44,977 nucleotides of DNA from Fibrobacterota bacterium (GTDB lineage: Bacteria; Fibrobacterota; Chitinivibrionia; Chitinivibrionales; Chitinispirillaceae): assembly GCA_023412475.1 (NCBI GenBank), contig JAEYNR010000094.1, positions 1 through 44,977 on the forward strand, read 5' to 3'. The notes under the pieces are model-generated. The model saw only the letters and a program-made list of their open reading frames with translations, was not told the origin of the DNA and did no database searches. The translations under genes were made by a program, and so were the position numbers. How positions within the stretch are numbered: position 1 is the first letter of the stretch; each line of letters opens with the position of its first letter. Shown here piece after piece: positions 1-7,270 of the stretch.

Positions 1-884
1 CGTTCTATTGCATTAACCTGCTTTCCATCCGGTCCCTTGTTTGCACTTAAAAATGCTCTCCACCCTTTAACTTTGGAGCCAGGCATGCTCTTTTCGGCAA
101 TGCACTGACAGATGCTGTCTGCACCCAGAATCCCGGCTCCCTGCCCGGTTTTGCCAAAGCGAAGATCACCGCCGAAACCCTTTTCACTCCCGGAAAGCTC
201 CTGAAGAGCCTTAAGGCTGGTAAGGAAAAAACTGAATTTGGGCAGGCTAATGCTATCAAGAGTTATTTCCAGGTCGTCTTCTTCATAGGAAGATAGCGAC
301 ACTACCTTTGTAACGTAATTATTAGCAGACACAGTCAATGAGTCGATTGTTGCTTTAATTTTAGCCAGCCCTCTGATGCCAGGCCGCATAGTTGAAGAAA
401 CGGATGTAACCGTATAATTTCTATTAGAAGAGAGCAGATAACGGAAAGTTGTACTTTCTCCACCAATTGAAACACGAACCGCAGCCATAGAAGAGGCAGT
501 TGGTTTACTGGACAGATTGTATCTGTATTGGCCGGCAGAAGCATAATAGTTTAGCTCTTTTTTTAATAGATTACCGGAAATACCGAATACCTCAATTTTT
601 ACCTGCCCAGCTTTATTGAGGTTGAAAAGTATTGCCCCCCTATCAATAGTAACTTTTTGTAGATTAGGCAGTTTGCTGATATTTTCTCTCGCACTCACCG
701 CGCTGAATGAGAACATTCCCTGAGCATCGGTAGTATCTGAAAGCTGCTGCGAAGCTAAAGATACGATAGCTCCTTTAACAGCTTTTCCATCCTGGTTTTG
801 GACTTTGCCTCTGAGGTTAACCGTTTCAGCAGACATGACCAGACTAACCATCAAACCTACTGTTAGTCCAATTTTTCTGTACAT
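1..884 (-). CDS. Secreted modular surface protein, C-terminus cut by window edge
   Basis: Read by direct translation from ATG at 882-884, preceded by a strong AGGAGG at 890-895. The first ~19 residues form a signal peptide (MYRKIGLTVGLMVSLVMSAE). Residues ~22-75 look like a carboxypeptidase-regulatory/CarboxypepD_reg-like beta-sandwich (LRGKVQNQDGKAVKGAIVSL, then DTTDAQGMFSF). Residues ~75-135 resemble the T9SS-type tail fold (VTIDRGAILFNLNKAGQVKI, then VFGISG). From about residue 215 begins a module with FFLTSLKALQELSG, GFGGDLRFGKTGQGAGILG, ADSICQCIAEKSMPG and WRAFLS, which resembles a DUF1554/endostatin-like lectin fold seen in Fibrobacterota surface proteins (from memory, not searched). 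The reading frame is open to base 1, so the protein continues outside the window. Role inferred: cell-surface or secreted binding protein; substrate unknown. Confidence 0.85.
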   Translation of the reverse strand, partial: MYRKIGLTVGLMVSLVMSAETVNLRGKVQNQDGKAVKGAIVSLASQQLSDTTDAQGMFSFSAVSARENISKLPNLQKVTIDRGAILFNLNKAGQVKIEVFGISGNLLKKELNYYASAGQYRYNLSSKPTASSMAAVRVSIGGESTTFRYLLSSNRNYTVTSVSSTMRPGIRGLAKIKATIDSLTVSANNYVTKVVSLSSYEEDDLEITLDSISLPKFSFFLTSLKALQELSGSEKGFGGDLRFGKTGQGAGILGADSICQCIAEKSMPGSKVKGWRAFLSANKGPDGKQVNAIE

Positions 885-1588
885 TACTTACCTCCTAAGA
901 ATTATTGTCTATTTTTTTATAAAGAACGCACCAATTAAATCTCATCAATGTTGTTTTTAGTACTAAGACTCTATTTAAAAGCACACAACTTTTTCTTGGT
1001 GTAACCATTGATGTAATTGGGTTCTAAATGCTATCCTTTATAAGTCGTATACAAACTGATACTAAATGCATTTCTTATTTATGTTTATCCTGAGTTAGAA
1101 ATAGTTTAAATTTTTTTTATTACTTTGGTTTTTAAGTCCTGAAGAAAAAAGATTTTTTTCCCCCGATTCTTCATTTAAATGTTCTAATTGGTTATTTTTG
1201 ACCCGGATATTTGTTTTCAAGAGTTAAATAGTTACGTAATACCCTTTTATAAAAGGCAGTCTTTATCCAGGCAATTATTACTGTTTTCACAAGGAAACAG
1301 GTAGAAAGCACAACCTTTAACAGGAGTTTATTTTCGGTCTGGCTCTGTTTTCCTTATTTCCTTGGCTTAATATTTGTGTTTAGTGTCTGGATAGGCAGCT
1401 TTAATTTCCTTTTGAAAGGTGCATGAAAAATTCATAACAATAAGAGGCAGGTATTCTTCCATGACGATTTCCTTAAACTTTCCTATCCAGTATTTTGTGC
1501 GCACGCTTGTGTGGAAGCCTTTCAAACAGAATCAATCTCAGTACTGATTACCAGGGAAATATGCTTCAGATCTCTGTTTGGTTTCATC
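885..1588. other. AT-rich intergenic region, 704 bp
   Basis: No convincing gene on either strand. It separates the treZ stop from the start of the left-edge surface protein, so it should carry that gene's promoter (minus strand), but I could not fix a convincing -35/-10 pair. It holds a perfect 14-bp palindrome CCTTTTATAAAAGG (1243-1256) and, 24 bp on, a short stem-loop (CTGTTTTC/GGAAACAG, 1281-1300) with one G-T pair. Either could be a regulatory site or RNA structure; neither is assigned. Confidence 0.5.
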
Positions 1589-3478
1589 TCATTTTTCAGT
1601 TCCCACAAAAAATGCAGCATGCCCCGGTATCGCCATAACTCCTTTCATTTTAATGGGGAAAGTACTGTTTCCCCCAAAGGAGGGATCTTCGCTGCTTATT
1701 ATTACTTTCCATTGATAACCTTTGGGAGGGGCACTCAGAGGATGTGGATTGGGATACAGCCAAAGATCGGTTCCCAAATTTACTATCAAAAGACGGTCAC
1801 TTGATGAATCCTTTCCAAAATATCTCAGCAAAAAAGCATTGTCACCAATCACTGAACCATCGATACCTCTTCTTTCCTCTTCCCTGAATACAGGATCACT
1901 CTTACGAACTGATATAAGATGCTTGTGAAATAAAAGTGATGGCTGATTAGAAATACGTTCCTCAAAATTCAATTTACATTTCTGGAATGTCTCTGTATCT
2001 CCGGGATGTGGAACTAAAGGACCCGACGCTGCCAGTATTGAAGGAAACTGTGAGAGGAACATTTTTCGTCCTTTTGCTGCACGAGCTACTTCAGCCTCAT
2101 CTTTATCTGTAAAGAAATAAAATGGAACTGTTGAGCAAAACTCCTGGCCCTGAAAAAGCAGTGGAATCTGTGGCCCTAAAAGTAAAAGCAAGGTAAATGC
2201 TCTATAGAGCGAAGGATCACAAACAGAATGTATCCGTAAACCTCGCAGGGAGTTTGCAATCTGATCATGATTCTGAAGATAGTGGATAAAATAATTGGCT
2301 GGCAGATCCAGAGCCGGTGTACCCCGGGGTTTCTTCTGCCAGGTATAATACTGTCCCTGGTAAAGATAACCGTACTTGGCAGTTGATATAAACTCCTGTG
2401 GTGAAGCCTGGTAGTCCGAATAGTATGCTTCAGCATGGCCGGTAAGTGCAACTGTAGCGCTTCTATGAAAGTCATCGGACCAGACCGCATCTATGCCGTA
2501 TTCATGAAAAAGTGTAGTATCCTGACACTCATTTTCCGCTATAATAAATACCGGTTTTTCTCCGGCCTGTGCACGTACTCTCTGTACGATTTCTTTAATG
2601 ATGTTTTTTTCTGAAGCATCGAAGATCTGCTGAGTGGCATCAATTCTGAATCCATCAATATGATACTCCCGGACCCAGTATTCTGCATTTGAGAGGAAAT
2701 ACTCTCTGACCGGTCCGGAGCTTGGGCCATCAAAATTGATAGCTGCACCCCATTCATTTTTGTATCTATCGGTAAAATAGTGTGAGCTGAATTTCTTGAA
2801 AAAGCTAGAACCGCCTCCCAGATGATTATAAACGACATCGAGGACCACCCCGATTCCACACTGATGCGCCCGATCGATAAAGGCCCGAAGATCATCGGGT
2901 GTACCGTAGCAATGAGAAGGAGCGAACTGAAATATGCCATCATATCCCCAGTTAAACCTGCCTTCAAACTCCGCTACTGGTAAGAGTTCGATCACAGTAA
3001 TTCCCAGACTGGCAAGCTCAGAAAGCTCTTTGCTTGCAGCTTCCCAGCTCCCTTCAGGAGTAAATGTGCCTGCATGCATTTCATAGATTACCCTGCCATC
3101 ATTGGGAATCCCTTTCCAGTCCGAATCACTCCATTTATAGTCCCGGTAATCGATTATTTTTGAAAACCCATCAACACCCTGTGGCTGGAAACGAGAGGCG
3201 GGGTCAGGATAACAATGTTTGGAATCACCCAGCTTGAAACCATACAGGAGTCCCTGAGAAATATTAGGCAGTAGTAGTGAAAAGTATCCGGAAGCCTCTT
3301 TTTGCATGGATACGGATGAGGGTAGTTCTTCAGATACGGACCCAGACAAATGATCGGCTGTAAAAACCAGCTCTACCCGTTCTTGATCCGGGGCCCATAA
3401 CCTGAAATGAACGCCCGTTCGATCTGGAAGAATTTCTGCTCCGACCGGGAATCGTCTGATATGCACTAATTGATCCAT
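1589..3478 (-). CDS. treZ: Malto-oligosyltrehalose trehalohydrolase
   Basis: Hydrolyses maltooligosyl-trehalose to release free trehalose, the second step of the TreY-TreZ route from glycogen or maltodextrin. The protein is a GH13 (subfamily 10) alpha-amylase fold: an N-terminal CBM48-like domain (RRFPVGAEILPDRTGVHFRLW), then the TIM barrel with GYDGIFQFAPSHCYGTPDDL, the nucleophile in GFRIDATQQ (D280), the acid/base in IIAENE (E315) and the transition-state motif QNHDQ. GPQIPLLFQGQEF is the typical late-barrel signature. Length (629 aa) is normal for TreZ. ATG at 3476-3478 is preferred; a TTG six codons upstream (3496) is possible, and neither has a strong Shine-Dalgarno. The partner treY is not in the window, so the pathway must be completed elsewhere. 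Confidence 0.93.
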   Translation of the reverse strand: MDQLVHIRRFPVGAEILPDRTGVHFRLWAPDQERVELVFTADHLSGSVSEELPSSVSMQKEASGYFSLLLPNISQGLLYGFKLGDSKHCYPDPASRFQPQGVDGFSKIIDYRDYKWSDSDWKGIPNDGRVIYEMHAGTFTPEGSWEAASKELSELASLGITVIELLPVAEFEGRFNWGYDGIFQFAPSHCYGTPDDLRAFIDRAHQCGIGVVLDVVYNHLGGGSSFFKKFSSHYFTDRYKNEWGAAINFDGPSSGPVREYFLSNAEYWVREYHIDGFRIDATQQIFDASEKNIIKEIVQRVRAQAGEKPVFIIAENECQDTTLFHEYGIDAVWSDDFHRSATVALTGHAEAYYSDYQASPQEFISTAKYGYLYQGQYYTWQKKPRGTPALDLPANYFIHYLQNHDQIANSLRGLRIHSVCDPSLYRAFTLLLLLGPQIPLLFQGQEFCSTVPFYFFTDKDEAEVARAAKGRKMFLSQFPSILAASGPLVPHPGDTETFQKCKLNFEERISNQPSLLFHKHLISVRKSDPVFREEERRGIDGSVIGDNAFLLRYFGKDSSSDRLLIVNLGTDLWLYPNPHPLSAPPKGYQWKVIISSEDPSFGGNSTFPIKMKGVMAIPGHAAFFVGTEK

Positions 3479-3605
3479 TAACACAGAGTTATGCAACTAC
3501 AATGCCTACCAGGGGAGAAATCGACTGGCTTTCAGCTCAGAAACCAGGCTCAGATCAATTATCACTGAAATGCTTCAAGTGGTAGATTTTCTCCTTGGCA
3601 ACATT

Positions 3606-3827
3606 TCATCTATTATAGTATAACCTAATTCGGCGGATTAATTGACGATATGGTGCAGCAGCTTGAGAAGACTTGAGGGTTCGAAAACTCCTCTTAAGCT
3701 CTGATGGCTTCTCGGGCATATCGTAAAAGAGTGATTTTTCCAAGCTTTCAAAAGCCATATGATTCTCAGGCAGCAAAGCAGATTGCATCAAGGAACCGTT
3801 CCGATTTAGATTGTGGATAAAAAACAT
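3606..3827 (-). CDS. Possible small hypothetical protein
   Basis: A 73-codon open frame that I do not recognise. An internal ATG at residue 24 (3756-3758, MAFESLEKSLFYDMPEKP) would give about 50 aa. The product is basic at the C-terminus (YRQLIRRIRLYYNR) and rich in Ser/Lys. The frame's 5' end overlaps the 5' end of the divergent phosphodiesterase gene by a couple of bases. No clear ribosome binding site. It fills an otherwise empty ~330-bp gap after treZ, which is the main reason for listing it; it may be a chance frame. Confidence 0.3.
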   Translation of the reverse strand: MFFIHNLNRNGSLMQSALLPENHMAFESLEKSLFYDMPEKPSELKRSFRTLKSSQAAAPYRQLIRRIRLYYNR

Positions 3828-4323
3828 GATGATTGAGATTCATAAAGAAAACCTGGTTATTGGATTAATCTCCGATACCCATGGGTTGTTTCGTTCAGAG
3901 ATAAAGCCCATTTTTGCAGGAGTGGACTACATAATACATGCCGGAGACATCGGAGACAGGGCAGTTCTTTATCAGCTTGAGGAAATTGCACCTGTAACAA
4001 CTGTACTAGGCAATACCGATTCCTGCATAAAGCTTGAAGATATTTATGAGAGCGCGATACTTATTACACCCTGTGTTTCCATATACATTATTCATGATGC
4101 AGGAAACCTTGATCTTGACCCAGCCAAAGCTGGCTTTAATGCGGTAGTTCACGGCCACACTCATGCCCCATCGATTCACAATAGAGAGGGGATACTTTTT
4201 GTTAATCCGGGAAGTGCTGGCCCCCGCAGACATTCTCTTCCGGTAAGTGTTGGCAAGCTTGCCATATCAGGTGATAAGCTGGAAGCGGCCATAGTAAATT
4301 TGAACCTCGATCACCAGGGATAG
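3826..4323 (+). CDS. YfcE/MJ0936-type metallophosphoesterase
   Basis: Calcineurin-like phosphodiesterase of the YfcE/MJ0936 class; these are cytosolic dimetal enzymes with in vitro phosphodiesterase activity and usually unclear natural substrates. All family motifs are visible: LISDTHG (metal ligands D, H), HAGDIGD, VLGNTD (in place of the usual GNCD), VVHGHTHAP and NPGSAGPRR. Length of 165 aa is typical. The longest frame begins at TTG 3811, but ATG 3826 or ATG 3829 are more likely starts; no strong Shine-Dalgarno distinguishes them. It stands alone, divergent from treZ and convergent with the LysM gene. A dispersed repeat begins five bases after its stop codon. Confidence 0.9.
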   Translation: MMIEIHKENLVIGLISDTHGLFRSEIKPIFAGVDYIIHAGDIGDRAVLYQLEEIAPVTTVLGNTDSCIKLEDIYESAILITPCVSIYIIHDAGNLDLDPAKAGFNAVVHGHTHAPSIHNREGILFVNPGSAGPRRHSLPVSVGKLAISGDKLEAAIVNLNLDHQG

Positions 4324-4327
4324 ACAA

Positions 4328-4720
4328 CTATTATTGCGGCAAATAATTATTACTTTGATACTCTGTTACTCAGTTACCTAATCGGATTATAACTATGAAC
4401 TGCCAACTCTACAATATCTGTTCAAACAAAGTAAACTCTAAATCACAAGTCTTAAATCCTAAACAAATTCCAAATTGCAAAACCTAATTTCTAAACAGGG
4501 ATAAGAGTTTTTCAAGCAGCTAAAGATTTTTAATTTCCCCTTGTTGCCATTCCTTATTTTGGATTTCGAATTTCGGTTTTCGTGCTTATTTTTTTCCTGT
4601 TTATTTCTGATTTCAAATTACATGTTTTTTCTTGGGATTTATTTGAGGTTTTGAAATTGTCCAGAATCCGAAATATTGTTCTTAATAATGGAAAAAACAT
4701 TTAATTGCCGCAAGTAATAT
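4328..4720. repeat. Dispersed AT-rich repeat, most complete copy (copy A)
   Basis: The whole gap between two convergent genes is one repeat unit. The left end reads ATTATTGCGGCAAATAATTA (from 4330) and the right end TTTAATTGCCGCAAGTAATA (about 4700-4719), imperfect inverted ends sharing TTGCGGCAA. Inside are AATCACAAGTCTTAAATCCT (4441-4460) and ACAGGGATAAGAGT (4495-4508), both also in copy B, and a GGATTTCGAATTTCGG...TTTCGTGCTTATT block shared with copies C-F. It contains no credible coding frame and ends exactly at the stop codon of the LysM gene. MITE-like by shape; origin unknown. Confidence 0.65.
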
Positions 4721-5851
4721 TTACTTTATTTTTTGAACAGGTGTACTTCGCAATATAAGAGATGCGGAGTCTTTTGGAGAAACAGTGTTACTGGAGATAC
4801 TTACTATAACAAGTGAAGTACTAATACTATTCACATGAGCCGCATATCCAGTCATACAATATTGGGCTTCACTTCCCTTTTCTTTATGATAAATAGCGAA
4901 TACATCACCAATTCTAACACCATCAGCTTCTCCCTTATCGAGTATCAGAGTCTGAAAAAGAAAAGGGCTTGCTGTAGATTCAACCCGTTCAAATATTTGC
5001 GCCGTAACAGGATTTTCCGGTTGGTTGAATTGATAGACGCCCTTTAATTCAATGCTGCCGGATTTTGCGGCCCTTTCTCCACCTCTTATTACTTCCGACA
5101 TCTCGATAATCCTGGCAGAAAGTTTTCCGCTCTCCATTTTATAGACAACCGCTTTGCCGTTTTTTTTAACCAGATTGGCAATCGAATTTCTGAATCGAAC
5201 AAAGCGAATCGATGTAAACAGATCTATGGTATCACCAGGAACAAAAGCATCTCCCTTTCCAATTCGTATATTGACAATATCATAAAGCTGATATGATCCT
5301 TTCATATGTGGCTTTTCCACAACTGAATTTCCTGGATACCTGTTCCCTGAGGAATCTGTTTTTGTCCATAAAAAGGGGACCGACGAGAAAAAATGACTGC
5401 TCAGGAGAAATTTGCCTTTAATGCCAGATAAATCCTCTGTTACTGAAGTTTTTTGCATATGTCTGTTTTGTTTTTTTTCTCCCGAAAGAGCCGAATCGTT
5501 TACAGTGGTAGTACCGTCTTCATTGGATGCACCCGAAATCAACAATTGGTCCCCGGGGTAGATTAGATGAGGATTTTTTATATGAGAATTTCCTTCCCAG
5601 AGAAAAGGCCATTCGAAAGGATCCCCGGTAAACTCAAAAGCCAGGTCCCAGAATGTATCACCATCTTTGACCACATAGGTAACCACCTGATCTGAAGCGT
5701 CTGTATTCTGGAGCGGCATCTGTAGAGAATCAGTGAAAGCATTAAAAGCGTATAACAGCAAAAGAGCGGAACAGAACAGGTCAATCCGTTTCGGAAACCG
5801 ATGACTATTAAGCAGACCTGAAGAGCTGTTTTTAGCAGAGAACGATTGCAT
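4721..5851 (-). CDS. LysM-domain envelope protein
   Basis: A 376-aa protein with a hydrophobic N-terminal export segment (RIDLFCSALLLLYAFNAFTD, residues ~22-40) followed by one LysM domain at residues ~58-106 (VTYVVKDGDTFWDLAFEF, then WPFLWEGNSHIKNPHLIYPG, DQLLI). LysM binds peptidoglycan or chitin-like glycans, so the protein should sit in the periplasm on the cell wall. The remaining ~270 residues are beta-rich and unassigned, with YQLYDIVNIRIGKGDAFVPG and DKGEADGVRIGDVFAIYHKE; similar tails occur in LysM proteins of Gram-negatives, where they are of unknown function. It is divergent from argJ across 56 bp that must hold both promoters. No strong Shine-Dalgarno before the ATG. Confidence 0.85.
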   Translation of the reverse strand: MQSFSAKNSSSGLLNSHRFPKRIDLFCSALLLLYAFNAFTDSLQMPLQNTDASDQVVTYVVKDGDTFWDLAFEFTGDPFEWPFLWEGNSHIKNPHLIYPGDQLLISGASNEDGTTTVNDSALSGEKKQNRHMQKTSVTEDLSGIKGKFLLSSHFFSSVPFLWTKTDSSGNRYPGNSVVEKPHMKGSYQLYDIVNIRIGKGDAFVPGDTIDLFTSIRFVRFRNSIANLVKKNGKAVVYKMESGKLSARIIEMSEVIRGGERAAKSGSIELKGVYQFNQPENPVTAQIFERVESTASPFLFQTLILDKGEADGVRIGDVFAIYHKEKGSEAQYCMTGYAAHVNSISTSLVIVSISSNTVSPKDSASLILRSTPVQKIK

Positions 5852-5907
5852 TATGAGTGTACCATTACTAATTTAAACAGACATTTTCCATAATTAAGGA
5901 GTATATC

Positions 5908-7131
5908 ATGGGGAAAAAAGAATTTCCAGCATCAATTACAGAAATCCCTGGGGGAATCACTGCCGCAGCAGGGTTTAAGGCGGGAGGAACAAAAGCAGGG
6001 ATAAAGCAGACTGGAAGACAGGATCTTGCCCTTCTGTTTAGCGAAAAACCCTGCACTGCGGCAGGCACTTTTACTACAAATACAATCAGAGCTACGAGTG
6101 TAGACTGGTGTGAAAAGAACCTTCCTTCTTCAGAGATTCATGCTATTATCTGCAACAGCGGCTGTGCCAACGCCTGTACAGGAGACAGAGGGCGAATGGA
6201 TACAGAGTTGATGGCAAAACTTACCGGTGATACTCTGGGAGTTAAGAAGGAAACGGTTCTGGTGGCATCTACCGGGGTTATCGGAAAGCCTCTTCCTATA
6301 GAAAAAATTCAATCCGCTTTACCGGAGCTCTCAAAGGAACTCTCTTCTGAAGGGGGAAAGGATTTTTCAACAGCTATTATGACTACCGATACTAAAGAGA
6401 AGCAGTCTGCAGTCAGGGTTGAAACTTCTCAGGGTGTCTTTTTCATGGGTGGAGCAGCCAAAGGTTCCGGCATGATTCACCCTAATATGGCAACAATGCT
6501 GGGTTTTATCTGTACTGATGCCCATATCGGCTCTGAATTGCTGGATAAAATAGTGAAGCGGACTGTAAACCGTACATTCAATAATCTTACTGTTGACGGA
6601 GATACATCTACCAATGATATGGTACTTGTCCTGGCCAATGGAGCATCACCGGTAAGGGTTTCCTCAGAATCGGATTTGCTGCTCTTCGAGCAGGCTCTTT
6701 ACAATGTGTGTAACAATTTATGCAAACAGATTGCTGCCGATGGAGAAGGTGCTACAAAGCTTGTAGAGATCAATGTAACCGGAGCACAAAATCAAACCGA
6801 TGCAAGACTTGCTGCAAAAGCGGTGGCCAATTCCAATTTAACAAAGTGTGCCCTTTTTGGCAATGACCCCAACTGGGGAAGAATTGCATGTGCAGTGGGG
6901 TATTCCGGTGCGCAGTTTTCTAAAGAGAAGATGACCATCTATCTTTGCCAGGTGCCGGTATTTAAAAATATGCAACCGGCTCCCTTTGATGAAAAGAACC
7001 TGCATAATCTTCTTAAGTCCAAGGTGGTAACCATAGACATCGATCTGGGGTTGGGTGGCTTTTCGGCGGTGGCGCACACTTGTGATTTCAGCTATGATTA
7101 TGTTAAGATAAACGCAGAATACCGTACCTGA
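5908..7131 (+). CDS. argJ: Glutamate N-acetyltransferase / amino-acid acetyltransferase (ArgJ)
   Basis: Transfers acetyl from N-acetylornithine to glutamate in the cyclic arginine pathway; bifunctional members also use acetyl-CoA. The proenzyme cleaves itself before a threonine, here T196 in MIHPNMATMLGF, preceded by GGAAKGSGM; the alpha chain is residues 1-195 and the beta chain 196-407. Further family signatures are NLTVDGDTSTNDMV, GEGATKLVEI and FGNDPNWGRI. Length of 407 aa is normal. ATG 5908 has a clear AAGGAG (5896-5901). No other arginine gene lies nearby, so it is apparently transcribed alone. Whether it is mono- or bifunctional cannot be told from sequence by eye. Confidence 0.95.
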   Translation: MGKKEFPASITEIPGGITAAAGFKAGGTKAGIKQTGRQDLALLFSEKPCTAAGTFTTNTIRATSVDWCEKNLPSSEIHAIICNSGCANACTGDRGRMDTELMAKLTGDTLGVKKETVLVASTGVIGKPLPIEKIQSALPELSKELSSEGGKDFSTAIMTTDTKEKQSAVRVETSQGVFFMGGAAKGSGMIHPNMATMLGFICTDAHIGSELLDKIVKRTVNRTFNNLTVDGDTSTNDMVLVLANGASPVRVSSESDLLLFEQALYNVCNNLCKQIAADGEGATKLVEINVTGAQNQTDARLAAKAVANSNLTKCALFGNDPNWGRIACAVGYSGAQFSKEKMTIYLCQVPVFKNMQPAPFDEKNLHNLLKSKVVTIDIDLGLGGFSAVAHTCDFSYDYVKINAEYRT

Positions 7132-7270
7132 GTAACAGAGTTGGTGGGAAAACAGCAATTTTTGACAATTTTATTCCAATTTTGAATATTGCGTTTATTA
7201 TTGGGGCCTTCTAACCCGGGCCAAATGAGGTGTTAACCTTTGGCACTCCAATTGCCTTATTTTTAGCACC

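Noticed and set aside
1511..1804. 97-aa plus-strand frame
   Set aside because: Mostly antisense to the 3' end of treZ; no ribosome binding site or family.
2176..2967. Frames of 104 and 142 aa within treZ
   Set aside because: Alternative frames of a gene with complete catalytic motifs.
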